Shown in pieces: positions 51,074-60,206 of a stretch of 64,000 nt of DNA. This DNA is from PSRF01 sp051000815. Its GTDB lineage: Bacteria; Acidobacteriota; Blastocatellia; Pyrinomonadales; Pyrinomonadaceae. The stretch is taken from contig JBPCNX010000037.1 of NCBI GenBank assembly GCA_051000815.1, forward strand, positions 62,001-126,000, given 5' to 3'. The notes under the pieces are model-generated. The model did not search any database, was not told the origin of the DNA, and was given only the letters and a program-made list of their open reading frames with translations. Positions within the stretch are counted from its first letter, which is position 1. Each line of letters opens with the position of its first letter. Made by a program: the position numbers and the translations under genes.

Positions 51074-51682
51074 TTAATCTCCATTCGCCGGAACTGCTTT
51101 TCCGCCAATCAATCTCACATCTTTGCGCTGATAAACTGCTTTGCCCTTGAGCTTTGCAGCAGCGTTCTTTATTCCAAATGTGTGAGTTCGGCCTCCTCCA
51201 CCGACGCCGGCGGTGCTGGCCTCGTACTTCCAATCCTCCTTAGTAAGAAAAACTACGTCTACCCGAAAAATGATTACAGGCTTTCCGGTTTCCAATGACA
51301 TGGTTGGATCAACCAAGTATCTCCAGACGATGTACCAGCCCGAGTGATCGTAATGCGACTGGAGAGCCCACGGCCGTTTGCTCCCTTTGGATTCAAGCGA
51401 GACCATCGGACCAGGATTCGAACCACTCCCCTTCTTACGCAGATCGGGAAAGCGCTGCTGAGCCAAATCCAAGTGCCTGTGCTTTTCATGAACACTTGTA
51501 GCATCGAGGGCTTTTACTCCGTAGATTCCGACGATAGCGCTAAAGACATTAGCTTGCTCCAGATAGATCTCGACTAACTCCGCCAAACCCTTCTCAATGT
51601 AGTCGATTGCTTTTTGAATAGCGGCAACTGTCAGACCAGGCGGGAGCGGTACATCGCGGTTAAAGTCATCCTTTCTAACCAT
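51074..51682 (-). CDS. Candidate PD-(D/E)xK restriction endonuclease
   Basis: 202 aa, no recognised family name. A predicted nuclease signature is visible: Pro79-Asp80 in RFPD, 16 residues, then Glu97-Ser-Lys99 in SLESKGSK, i.e. PD-X16-ExK, followed by QSHYDHSGWYIVWRYLVD. The gene starts 6 nt after a DNA adenine methyltransferase gene, the classic arrangement of type II restriction-modification pairs. Without a search this is a motif-based call. It separates the nuo operon from the glycosyltransferase-ATP synthase cluster. Confidence 0.55.
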   Translation of the reverse strand: MVRKDDFNRDVPLPPGLTVAAIQKAIDYIEKGLAELVEIYLEQANVFSAIVGIYGVKALDATSVHEKHRHLDLAQQRFPDLRKKGSGSNPGPMVSLESKGSKRPWALQSHYDHSGWYIVWRYLVDPTMSLETGKPVIIFRVDVVFLTKEDWKYEASTAGVGGGGRTHTFGIKNAAAKLKGKAVYQRKDVRLIGGKAVPANGD

Positions 51683-51688
51683 GATGTT

Positions 51689-52618
51689 CTAGACAGTGAT
51701 TGCGGCAAGTTTAGGAATTGCTCCCTCCGCCATCGCGAAGTACTCCTTCCGCACTTCAAGACCAAGACTGAATAATCCGCATGCCTGAGCGGCCGCGATC
51801 GTGGAGCCCGAACCCATAAAGGGATCCAGTATAGTTCCCTCCCCTAGCGGCAAAGAGGCCCGCACAATTTTTCTGAGAAAGTTCTGCGGCTTCAAAGAGG
51901 GATGAGGGGCAATTTCACGTTCCCGCTTTCTTGCCGGCGACGAGAGTATAAGATCCTTAAAGGGCTCCTCTGAAGAAATCCGTCTTAGGCCACCAGTCTT
52001 CCATTTTCTCAGGTTGTCCTGCACTCGTCCTTCGCAGGGTTTGCGGAAGAGGCCCCAAGGCTCCCAGCATGATTTGGGCATAACCGAAACGTCCGGGAAC
52101 TCGTCATGAGCATTCTTGGGACGGTCTCCACCTCGCAGGGTAAAGACGGTTCGGATAATCTCGGCTCTTTTCTCGAACCCAGCCTTAATAAAATTCTCAT
52201 AAACCAGGTGGGAGATTAGCGGGTTCGTCGCAATAAATACATGGCCTCCCGGAACTAGCACGCATTTCAGCAGTGTTGCCAAACGATAAGAAAAGTCCCG
52301 TAAAGATTTTTGATCTGACGCAGTGAGCACCGTGAAACGTGGTAACGGCATACGTTTGCTTCCATCAAATGCAGGAGGTAACCGCCAAACTCCGCCTTTT
52401 CCGTTCTTCAACTTGCCGAGTTCCTTATCGGAGTATTCAATTAGGCCATAGGGTGGATCAGTCACGACGGCTTCAATAGAATCCATCGCCCGATTTTTCA
52501 ACCATTCAAAAGCGTCCGTATGATGAATTTCATAAAGCTGAGCTGACGGTGAAACACTCGACGAGATGGCCAGTCGAGAAGTACGGCGCTGTTTCTCCAG
52601 GTGAGACTGAGTTCTCAT
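51689..52618 (-). CDS. Beta-class DNA methyltransferase (N6-adenine or N4-cytosine)
   Basis: 309 aa. Catalytic motif IV DPPYGL at about residue 53 comes before the SAM-binding FMGSGST (motif I) near the C-terminus, the beta-class order. Between them a target-recognition region of roughly 130 residues with a conserved Trp/Pro pattern. DPPY favours N6-adenine. It would protect DNA from the endonuclease encoded just downstream. The specificity cannot be read from the sequence. No signs of truncation. Confidence 0.85.
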   Translation of the reverse strand: MRTQSHLEKQRRTSRLAISSSVSPSAQLYEIHHTDAFEWLKNRAMDSIEAVVTDPPYGLIEYSDKELGKLKNGKGGVWRLPPAFDGSKRMPLPRFTVLTASDQKSLRDFSYRLATLLKCVLVPGGHVFIATNPLISHLVYENFIKAGFEKRAEIIRTVFTLRGGDRPKNAHDEFPDVSVMPKSCWEPWGLFRKPCEGRVQDNLRKWKTGGLRRISSEEPFKDLILSSPARKREREIAPHPSLKPQNFLRKIVRASLPLGEGTILDPFMGSGSTIAAAQACGLFSLGLEVRKEYFAMAEGAIPKLAAITV

Positions 52619-52848
52619 TGAGCTTCAGGATACCGCTTAGTCGTCAACTGCGTCCATTGCAGAACGAAGAGAGCGCTTCAACACAATTAGCTTGCGCACT
52701 AGCATGTATGTGCTTTCACCTTCCGTGGGTCGTTAATGACGATGAGAACAAGCGACAAGCGTGTCTGCCGGACTTTCATCGGGTTCCTCTCCTCGTTAGA
52801 AGTGGTGGTCTGGTATTCGAAGTTAACCATTGAGTACCGCGAGACGAC

Positions 52849-54480
52849 TCAAGGCGACAACAATTGCTGCGCGATACTGATAAAGGGTTGAGGGTAAATG
52901 CCGATAAAGATGATGCCGACAAGTGACGCCACGAGTGCGGTGCGCAGAGCAGGCGAGAGTTCCAACGGCTTGTCATCCGCGATTTGATCTTCGAGATACA
53001 TCACCTTGATGAAGCGGATGTAATAGTAAAACGAAACCACCGTATTGATGATCGCCCAAATCGCCAGCCAGTAATACCAGTTCTTGCCGTCAGCCTGACC
53101 ACGTTGCAGCAAACCGCCAAAGAGAAAGTACTTGCCGATAAAACCACCCGTCATCGGCAAACCCCCAAGCGAGAGCATGAAGATAGCCATCATCGCTGCC
53201 ATTCCGGGGGCCTTGTGCGCCAGACCGGTCATGTCATCAACGTTGTCACCGATGATGCCGCGGCGACGCAGACTAATGATGATTCCGAATGCGCCCATAT
53301 TCATGAGCGTGTAGACAAACAGATAGATCAGCAGTCCGATGTAGCCGTAAGCGTTTCCGGCCACGAGTCCCAGGAGTAAGTAGCCGGCGTTCGAGATCGA
53401 TGAATACGCCAGCAGCCGCTTCGAGTTTTCCTGGGTGACGGCCGCCCAGTTGCCGACCATGATCGTGATTGCCGCAACAAGTCCGAGTAGAGGAGCCCAA
53501 TCAACACGCATTGCCAGCAGCGCTTCGAGGAAAATTCGCGCGAAGAGGGCGAAGCTCGCTGCCTTTGATCCGGTTGAAAGGAAGGCGGTGACAGAGGTGG
53601 GCGCACCTTCATAGGCATCCGGCGCCCACATGTGAAACGGCACGGCTGCAATTTTAAAAAACAAACCGGCCGCGAGGGCGATCATCCCCAGTAACAACAT
53701 CGGACGAAGCGTCGCCAGGCCTCCGGCCGCGTCTGTACTCTCCTGCATGGAACCTACAATCTGACCAACGCTGCGCCCAATCTCGCCGATGTTTGTCGAG
53801 CCGGCGATTCCGTACAGCAGAGACATGCCATACAGCAGGACGCCGGACGAGAACGCCCCGAGAAGAAAGTATTTCATCGCCGCCTCGTTCGAACGCTTTT
53901 CGCGTTTCGTGAAGGCGACCAGCACATAGAAAGTCAACGCCATAAGCTCGAGGCTGATGAAGAGTGTGATGAGGTCGTAGCCACAGCCCAGAAACATCAT
54001 GCCGACCGTGGCAAAGAGCACGAGCGCGTAGTACTCGCCATGCTGTTCACCTTCGATGTCGAGATAACGGGTAGAGATAGCGATAGCGAGTGCGGCGGCT
54101 GTCAGGAAGATCGTTTTGAAGAGGAAGGCAAAGCCATCGATGCGCACCATGCCGTAAAAACCATCGAACGGCAACGAGTCGCGCAATGACCACCATTGCA
54201 GACCAAGCGATACGGCAGCGAGGGCAATGCCGACGAGGGCAAAGTAAGCCGTAACCTTACTCTTGCGATAAGGCAGAATGACCTCCATAACGAGGGCCAC
54301 GCAGGCGCATACCGTCAGGATTAGCTCGGGAGCGATCAACAGAAGATCGTTAACGTTGAATAACGCTGTGGTGTTTGCCTGGAGGAGGGCGAATAAAGGA
54401 TGAGGGATGAGAGCCAAGGGATGAGGGATGAGGGATGAAGGATGAGTAAGAATCATGGAAAGTAATGGAAACATGTTCAT
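52849..54480 (-). CDS. nuoN: NADH-quinone oxidoreductase subunit N
   Basis: 543 aa from the ATG at 54480. Residues about 11-33 (HPSSLIPHPLALIPHPLF) are a direct translation of the GGGATGA-type heptamer array, so the natural N-terminus was changed by the repeat; no other ATG lies before the first helix. Core is a 14-helix antiporter-like subunit with the K-containing KIAAVPFHMWAPDAYEGAPT and LKYFLLGAF-type regions. It is one of three proton-pumping antiporter-like subunits of complex I. Last gene of the operon. Confidence 0.94.
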   Translation of the reverse strand: MNMFPLLSMILTHPSSLIPHPLALIPHPLFALLQANTTALFNVNDLLLIAPELILTVCACVALVMEVILPYRKSKVTAYFALVGIALAAVSLGLQWWSLRDSLPFDGFYGMVRIDGFAFLFKTIFLTAAALAIAISTRYLDIEGEQHGEYYALVLFATVGMMFLGCGYDLITLFISLELMALTFYVLVAFTKREKRSNEAAMKYFLLGAFSSGVLLYGMSLLYGIAGSTNIGEIGRSVGQIVGSMQESTDAAGGLATLRPMLLLGMIALAAGLFFKIAAVPFHMWAPDAYEGAPTSVTAFLSTGSKAASFALFARIFLEALLAMRVDWAPLLGLVAAITIMVGNWAAVTQENSKRLLAYSSISNAGYLLLGLVAGNAYGYIGLLIYLFVYTLMNMGAFGIIISLRRRGIIGDNVDDMTGLAHKAPGMAAMMAIFMLSLGGLPMTGGFIGKYFLFGGLLQRGQADGKNWYYWLAIWAIINTVVSFYYYIRFIKVMYLEDQIADDKPLELSPALRTALVASLVGIIFIGIYPQPFISIAQQLLSP

Positions 54481-54667
54481 ATCTAATTTATCAGCCTGGC
54501 TTACTCATGAGCCCGCTCGTTGATTCCCCGCTTGTTGATTCCCCAGCTTAGCCGGAAGCCGAGCTTTACTGATTTACTCAGCCAATTTGTTCGAAGTTGC
54601 CGACGGGATAGATAAGAACTTACTCATCCTTCATCCTTCATCCTTCATCCTTCATCCCTCATCCTTA
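54398..54667. repeat. Inverted pair of GGGATGA heptamer arrays (nuoM/nuoN junction)
   Basis: Left array 54398-54450 (AGGATGA, GGGATGA, GAGCCAA, GGGATGA, GGGATGA, GGGATGA, AGGATGA) lies within the first codons of nuoN; right array 54620-54667 (TCATCCT units, one TCATCCC) ends at the nuoM stop. The 170-nt loop also has a tandem GCTYGTTGATTCCCC (54521-54551). Confidence 0.92.
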
Positions 54668-56350
54668 CTTCGCCGCCTGGTGCTGCGCTGGGGCTGCGGC
54701 CGGGATTCCCGGCATCGGATAATTCGGTCTTACATGTTTCACTACGGCGTTAACGGGTTGCTGAATGTAATCAACAAAAGTTTTGGGATACACACCGATC
54801 CAGAGGGACATAATTACCAGCGGTGTCATGTAAAGCCATTCGCGTCCGCTCAGGTCTGTCAGCTTTTCATTCTTAGGGTTGTCGATGTTGCCGAAGAACA
54901 TGCGTTGATAAAGCCAGAGCATGTAACCGGCATTCAGGATAATGCCCAGCGCGCCCCATGCTGCCCACCACGGGTTAGCTTCAAATGCTCCGCGTAATGC
55001 GAGAAACTCGGAAATGAATACGCACAACAACGGAAGGCCAATCGCAGTCATTACCATTGACAGAAAAACTGCAGCGTATCCCGGCATCACGTGCGAGAGG
55101 CCGCCAAACTCGGCAACGATCCGAGTATGTCGCCTCTCGTAAATGATTCCGACGAGCAGAAAGAGCGCAGCCGAATAGATGCCGTGATTAATCATGTGCA
55201 AAACGGCGCCGTTCACTCCGTTGGGGTTCAACGCAAAGAGTCCGAGCATCACGATTCCCATCGATGAAACCGACGAGTAGGCGACCAGCTTTTTGACGTC
55301 GCCATCTTTCTTCACCACGAAGTACATCGCGGCGAGGGCGCCGTAGATAATGCCGACAATCGCCAGAAAGATCATGACGCTACGTACGCCAAACGAGCCA
55401 AAATAGCTTTCATCGCCGGACGCTGCCGGAAACATCGGCAGATTGAAGCGGAAGAAACCATAGGTGCCGAGTTTGAGCAGAATGCCGGCAAGGATGACCG
55501 ATCCGGCTGTTGGAGCTTCAACGTGAGCATCGGGCAGCCACGTGTGAAACGGAAACATAGGAACCTTGATTGCGAAGCCGAGGGCAAAGGCAAAGAACAG
55601 CAGCACCTGCATCGTCCCCATCGGCATTACCGAGCCGAGGGCCTGCATGTAGAGCATGTTAAAGGTGCCCGTCCCGTTGGCGGCAGCCGCCTGAACACTA
55701 TTCGCCACCATGGCGGCGGCTTCCTGATTGCCGGCGAGTAGATTGAGCGTGCCTTGAGTTATCTGCGACGTGAGCGCCGTGTCCTGGGTTAGAAAATACA
55801 TCTTCAGAACACCAAGTAGCATCACGACCGAACCGACAAGCGTGTAGAGAAAGAACTTGATCGCGGCATATAAACGGTTCTCGCCGCCCCAGATGCCAAT
55901 CAGGAAGTACATCGGCACGAGTGAGACTTCGAAGAAGAGATAGAACAGGAAAAGATCCATCGAAGCGAAGACACCAACGACTGCCGTCTGCAACAGGAGC
56001 AGCAGCACGTAATATTCCTTTTCGCGCTTCTCGATATACTTCCACGAAGATAGAGCGGCGATTACGCCCAGCAAGGTAGTGAGAACGATGAGCAGGACAG
56101 CAACTCCATCCGCGCCCATTTGATATCGCGCACCGATCACGGGAATCCACTGGTGATCCTCAAGGAACTGCATTCCGCCACGCGCCCGGTCGTAACCCAT
56201 CAACAGCAACGAGACAATGAATGCCAGTCCAAACCAGGCCGTGGCGAATTTCTTGATCAGGCTCGCCTGGTTCTTTTTGAAGAGCGCGAGAATGATGATG
56301 GCGCCGACCGCAGGCAACCATGTGACGATGGAGAGAATATAGCTTTTCAT
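54665..56350 (-). CDS. nuoM: NADH-quinone oxidoreductase subunit M
   Basis: 561 aa. 14 helices with KVPMFPFHTWLPDAHVEAPTAGSV, VAYSSVSSMGIVMLG, GGENRLYAAIKFFLYTLVGSV and the conserved Glu in the early part. Antiporter-like proton-pumping subunit. Its TAA stop lies at the edge of the GGGATGA array. Confidence 0.96.
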   Translation of the reverse strand: MKSYILSIVTWLPAVGAIIILALFKKNQASLIKKFATAWFGLAFIVSLLLMGYDRARGGMQFLEDHQWIPVIGARYQMGADGVAVLLIVLTTLLGVIAALSSWKYIEKREKEYYVLLLLLQTAVVGVFASMDLFLFYLFFEVSLVPMYFLIGIWGGENRLYAAIKFFLYTLVGSVVMLLGVLKMYFLTQDTALTSQITQGTLNLLAGNQEAAAMVANSVQAAAANGTGTFNMLYMQALGSVMPMGTMQVLLFFAFALGFAIKVPMFPFHTWLPDAHVEAPTAGSVILAGILLKLGTYGFFRFNLPMFPAASGDESYFGSFGVRSVMIFLAIVGIIYGALAAMYFVVKKDGDVKKLVAYSSVSSMGIVMLGLFALNPNGVNGAVLHMINHGIYSAALFLLVGIIYERRHTRIVAEFGGLSHVMPGYAAVFLSMVMTAIGLPLLCVFISEFLALRGAFEANPWWAAWGALGIILNAGYMLWLYQRMFFGNIDNPKNEKLTDLSGREWLYMTPLVIMSLWIGVYPKTFVDYIQQPVNAVVKHVRPNYPMPGIPAAAPAQHQAAK

Positions 56351-56384
56351 AATGAGATGCGGCAGTGCTCAGCTGCTAGTTTTT

Positions 56385-56545
56385 GATTGCCGATTGCCAA
56401 ATGCCGATTGCCGATTTTCAACGGCGATCATATTCAGTAATTCGTAACCCTTCTTCAACAATCGTTCAATGCTGTCCGTAGATCATCATGGGTAAACTCG
56501 ACTCCAAAAAATCGGCAATCGCCAATTGGCAATTGGCAATTTTCA
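56385..56545. repeat. Inverted pair of ATTGCCN heptamer arrays (nuoL/nuoM junction)
   Basis: Left array 56385-56419 (GATTGCC, GATTGCC, AAATGCC, GATTGCC, GATTTTC), right array 56509-56545 (AATCGGC, AATCGCC, AATTGGC, AATTGGC...). The nuoL stop (56543) falls in the right array. Same family as 60205-60687. Confidence 0.92.
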
Positions 56546-59008
56546 GATTCCGAACGCAAAAATGTTTTTGACCGCACTCAGGATATCGCCGGCAAAGAAC
56601 AGCGCCACAGCGGCCACCAAACCCAAAACCATTACGAGTGCGTAGTTCTGTGTAAATCCTGTCTGTGCCGCGCGAAGCAAAGGCGACATTAAGCGCATAA
56701 TAAAAGCGGCAATCGCGTTTACCAGACCATCCACAAGATACCTGTCCATACCTCCAGCTATCCTGCTCGACAAGCGGGTTAGCCAGGCGCTGCCGTTCAC
56801 TGCGCCGTCAATTACCCTGGAGTCGAAGGCGTAGACTGCCCGCGCAGCATCCATTACCCGGCGGGTGCCAGCCCAGCCGTAGAATTCGTCTACCCAGTAT
56901 TTGTTGTAGCTTGCTTCATAGAGCGGTTTGAGCCGGCGCGCCCAAACGTCCGGAAGCCGCGGATTCCGGACATAGAACAACCAGCCAAGTGCGATGCCGA
57001 TGGCAGCGACGACGAGTGAGATCACAATGAATAACCACTCCGCCGCGGTATGACTGCCCAACGCCCCTTCTGCTCTGTGAGCCAAAGTGGGTGATTCATA
57101 ACCAGGAGCGTGTGCCAACGTCCCTGACTCTGGTTGAGTGGTCGTGTGTTCTGTCGTTGCCGAGGATGAAGCGCCCGCCACTTCCCCGCCATGGTCGTTC
57201 GCCGTTTCGGCATGCTTACCAAACTCGCCTGTGTCGACATTCCAAATGACGGGATCGAGGAAGGTAACAATATTCAAACGTCCGCCCGGATGTTCGCTTC
57301 CAGTCAGGGACTTAAAAGCTGGACCTATACCAACGAGGCCACCGACGGTTGCTAAGACGGCCAACACTGCAAGGGGTACCCACATTGAGGGGGGCGATTC
57401 ATGAGGAACATGTGCGTGATGTGCGGGTGTCTCATGGTCATCATGCACTTCGTGCCCCGGCGTATGCAGATGACTGTTAAGAAATTTTTCCTTACCCCAG
57501 AAAGTCAGCGCCATGAGTCGCGTCATATAGAACGCGGTGCAGGTCGCAGCAATAGTTCCCACGATCCAAACGAGCGCGCCGTAATGAGCAGGAATGACGG
57601 AAGTTGATGCTGCATTCCAAAGGATTTCATCCTTCGACCAGAAGCCGCTGAACGGAATGATGCCGCAGATTGCCAGCCAGCCGGCGACGAAGGTCAGATA
57701 GGTGTACGGCATATACTTCTTCAAGCCGCCCATCCGTCGCAGGTCCTGTTCGTGATGCATTCCGTGAATCACGCTCCCGGCGCCGAGAAACATCAGCGCT
57801 TTGAAAAACGCGTGAGTCATCACGTGAAAGATGCCGATCACGAAGGCCCCGACACCGCAAGCCATAAACATAAAACCCAACTGCGAAACTGTTGAGTAAG
57901 CAAGGACCTTCTTAATGTCGTTTTGCGTGATGGCAATGGTCGCAGCGAAGATCGCAGTTGCGGCGCCGACCAAAGCGACCACGAGCATCATTGTTCTTGA
58001 GTGCTGAAAGATAACGTTGGTGCGCGTGACCATGTACAGACCGGCAGTTACCATAGTCGCGGCATGGATCAGCGCCGAGACGGGCGTGGGTCCGGCCATA
58101 GCGTCTGGCAGCCAAACGTGAAGTGGAAGCTGCGCCGACTTGCCGCAAGCGCCAATAAAGAGGCCGAGCGCAATCCAGGAGAGGATGCCCCAGTGACCGA
58201 TCACTTCCAGCGGGTAAGTTTTCGCCTGAGCAAAGACGTCGGCGTACTGAGTGGTTCCGAAAGTCGCGATCACGCCAAAGATGGCCAAAGCAAAACCAAA
58301 GTCGCCGATGCGGTTAGTGATAAAGGCCTTACGTGAGGCGTCGCCGGCTTCCTTGCGGCTGAAGTAATAACCGATCAGCAGGTAGGAGCAGAGACCCACA
58401 CCTTCCCAACCGACAAACATCATCAGGAAGTTTGAACCCATCACGAGCACGAGCATGGAAAACATGAACAGGCCCATGTAGGCGAAGAAGCGATAGAACC
58501 CCAGGTCGCCATGCATGTAGCCGGTAGCGAAGACGAAGATACAGAGTCCGACGCCAGTTACTATCAGCATGAAGATCGATGACAGGGCATCGAGCTGATA
58601 GCTCCATTCGACGTTAAGTAGTGAACTGCGCGGAGCTTCAGTATCAAGCACGGCTGGAGCCTCACCACGGGTTTCTGGCGGCAACTCGGCCCACCTTCGT
58701 CCAGCTTCCTCAGCCGCGGTCTGGGAACGCTCGGCAGATCCCGCAGTAATGCGGACCGCACCTCCGGGTATCCAGGTAAAGCTAAACGCGCCGTCTTCGC
58801 TCGTGACGTAAGGTTTGGGCCAGATGCTGTGAGAACTAAAACCGTAGGAATAGACCGCGGCAACACTGAGGATAAACGATAGCGCAATTGAACCGACGGC
58901 AATCCCGCCAATCAGCTTCTCAGAAAAACGAAGTTTTCGACCGAGTAGCCCGTTGATGGCGGCGCCGGCCAGAGGCAGAAGCGGGATGAGCCAGATGTAG
59001 CGATGCAT
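56543..59008 (-). CDS. nuoL: NADH-quinone oxidoreductase subunit L
   Basis: 821 aa from the ATG at 59008; the ribosome-binding site, if any, lies in the heptamer array upstream. Larger than typical NuoL (about 610-680 aa): extra hydrophilic segments occur after helix 2 (SAERSQTAAEEAGRR...) and before the C-terminal helices (HGGEVAGASSSATTEHTTTQPES). Core motifs: GKSAQLPLHVWLPDAMAGPTPVSALIHAATMVTAG and HAFFKALMFLGAGSVIH. It ends with the transverse HL helix region and final anchor. Proton-pumping subunit. Confidence 0.95.
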   Translation of the reverse strand: MHRYIWLIPLLPLAGAAINGLLGRKLRFSEKLIGGIAVGSIALSFILSVAAVYSYGFSSHSIWPKPYVTSEDGAFSFTWIPGGAVRITAGSAERSQTAAEEAGRRWAELPPETRGEAPAVLDTEAPRSSLLNVEWSYQLDALSSIFMLIVTGVGLCIFVFATGYMHGDLGFYRFFAYMGLFMFSMLVLVMGSNFLMMFVGWEGVGLCSYLLIGYYFSRKEAGDASRKAFITNRIGDFGFALAIFGVIATFGTTQYADVFAQAKTYPLEVIGHWGILSWIALGLFIGACGKSAQLPLHVWLPDAMAGPTPVSALIHAATMVTAGLYMVTRTNVIFQHSRTMMLVVALVGAATAIFAATIAITQNDIKKVLAYSTVSQLGFMFMACGVGAFVIGIFHVMTHAFFKALMFLGAGSVIHGMHHEQDLRRMGGLKKYMPYTYLTFVAGWLAICGIIPFSGFWSKDEILWNAASTSVIPAHYGALVWIVGTIAATCTAFYMTRLMALTFWGKEKFLNSHLHTPGHEVHDDHETPAHHAHVPHESPPSMWVPLAVLAVLATVGGLVGIGPAFKSLTGSEHPGGRLNIVTFLDPVIWNVDTGEFGKHAETANDHGGEVAGASSSATTEHTTTQPESGTLAHAPGYESPTLAHRAEGALGSHTAAEWLFIVISLVVAAIGIALGWLFYVRNPRLPDVWARRLKPLYEASYNKYWVDEFYGWAGTRRVMDAARAVYAFDSRVIDGAVNGSAWLTRLSSRIAGGMDRYLVDGLVNAIAAFIMRLMSPLLRAAQTGFTQNYALVMVLGLVAAVALFFAGDILSAVKNIFAFGI

Positions 59009-59010
59009 TA

Positions 59011-59086
59011 GTCCGAAATCCAACGTCCAACGTCCAACGTCCGCGCACCCAATTGGCTTTGGACTTTGGACATTGGACTTTGGACT
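59011..59086. repeat. Inverted pair of TTGGACN heptamer arrays (nuoK/nuoL junction)
   Basis: Left array 59011-59047 (GTCCGAAA, TCCAACG x3) starts two bases after the nuoL ATG; right array 59057-59086 (TTTGGAC, TTTGGAC, ATTGGAC, TTTGGAC) overlaps the nuoK stop codon TAG (59085-59087). Third copy of the TTGGACN family. Confidence 0.92.
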
Positions 59087-59492
59087 ACCATTTCAGAAGA
59101 TCAATCTCATCAATCCAAATCGTTTCCTTATTGCGATACAGCGCAATCACGATTCCCAGCCCGATCGCTGCCTCGGCAGCAGCAACGACAATCACGAAGA
59201 CAGTGAAAACCTGACCGGCTACGGCGCCCATGTTTCCCGTATCTTGCAGATAGCGTGAGAAAGCGATGAAGTTGAGATTTGCCGCGTTGAGGATCAACTC
59301 GATCGACATGAAGATGACGATAATATTGCGCCGCGTGAGGACCCCGCCGACACCGATCACGAAAAGCAGCGCCCCGATCACCAGAAACTTGGAGAGGTCC
59401 GGGTTCTTCACGCTGCGCAGCATCATGTCAACGCGGCCGCTCGTGGCCTCCTGGAACAACAGAGCTAACGCCGGTGCGAAGAAGGTCAGCAT
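59085..59492 (-). CDS. nuoK: NADH-quinone oxidoreductase subunit K
   Basis: 135 aa from the first ATG; NuoK is usually about 100 aa, so translation may start at the ATGs at residues 23-24 instead. Three-helix core FLVIGALLFVIGVGGVLTRRNIIVIFMSIELILNAANLNFIAF with the conserved helix Glu in MSIELILN. The stop codon lies at the edge of a TTGGACN array. 15 nt downstream of nuoJ. Confidence 0.94.
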   Translation of the reverse strand: MLTFFAPALALLFQEATSGRVDMMLRSVKNPDLSKFLVIGALLFVIGVGGVLTRRNIIVIFMSIELILNAANLNFIAFSRYLQDTGNMGAVAGQVFTVFVIVVAAAEAAIGLGIVIALYRNKETIWIDEIDLLKW

Positions 59493-59507
59493 AAGATTTC
59501 GTCCCGT

Positions 59508-60206
59508 TTAATAACGTCTCTGTTCCGGCTCATGAAGAGTTTCCGCCAACTTCGGATCGCGTGCCGCTTCGGCCGTAAGCACTTCGGGAGCAAGGTCGTC
59601 GACAGCGGCTTCTTGTTTCAGCGTTCGAGCCAGCATGACAGACCCAATGATCGCCACTAGTAGAAGCACGCTCGCGATTTCAAAAGGCAGCGAAGCGAAA
59701 CGATAGAGACTGTTTCCCACTCGCTGGGTGTCGGACGTAATTCGGCTTGTGCCGGTCGCACCGCGCTCCAGAGTCTGGTTCTGAGTTTGGCGCACTCCCT
59801 GAGCCGCCCCAATGAGTGCTTCATCTCTCTTCTGCAGCCCGCGATAGCCGACATTGATGGCGAAGAGCAGGCCTAACACAAGTAGCAGACAGAAAATCAT
59901 ACTGGTTGTAACCTGGCGCGGCTTGTTGAGAATTCGCGATCCGCCCCTTTCTTCGGCGCCCACGTTCACAAGCATGATGACAAAAAGGAACAAGACCATC
60001 ACGCCGCCCACGTAAACAAGGATCTGAACGCCCGCGATGAACTCTGCGCCCAGCAGCACAAACAGGGCAGCAACTGAGAGCAGCGAGGAAATCAGAAAGA
60101 GGGCGCTGTGAACGGCGTTACGGGCCATCACGGTCAAAAGGGCCGCGAAGATGGCCGCGATGGAGAAAACCCAGAAGAAGACTGCTTCCCAACCGGAGAG
60201 AGTCAT
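59508..60206 (-). CDS. nuoJ: NADH-quinone oxidoreductase subunit J
   Basis: 232 aa with five helices; AEFIAGVQILVYVGGVMVLFLFVIMLV is the signature. A longer hydrophilic loop (QKRDEALIGAAQGVRQTQNQ...) sits between helices 4 and 5. Its ATG (60204-60206) is the end of the last heptamer GGCAATG and overlaps the stop of the four-helix-bundle gene as ATGA, so translation may depend on that upstream gene, since the array offers no ribosome-binding site. Confidence 0.95.
   Translation of the reverse strand: MTLSGWEAVFFWVFSIAAIFAALLTVMARNAVHSALFLISSLLSVAALFVLLGAEFIAGVQILVYVGGVMVLFLFVIMLVNVGAEERGGSRILNKPRQVTTSMIFCLLLVLGLLFAINVGYRGLQKRDEALIGAAQGVRQTQNQTLERGATGTSRITSDTQRVGNSLYRFASLPFEIASVLLLVAIIGSVMLARTLKQEAAVDDLAPEVLTAEAARDPKLAETLHEPEQRRY

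Noticed and set aside
54398..54667. Possible CRISPR array (direct repeats)
   Set aside because: Units are contiguous 7-mers without spacers and inverted, so not CRISPR; the same holds for the other arrays.
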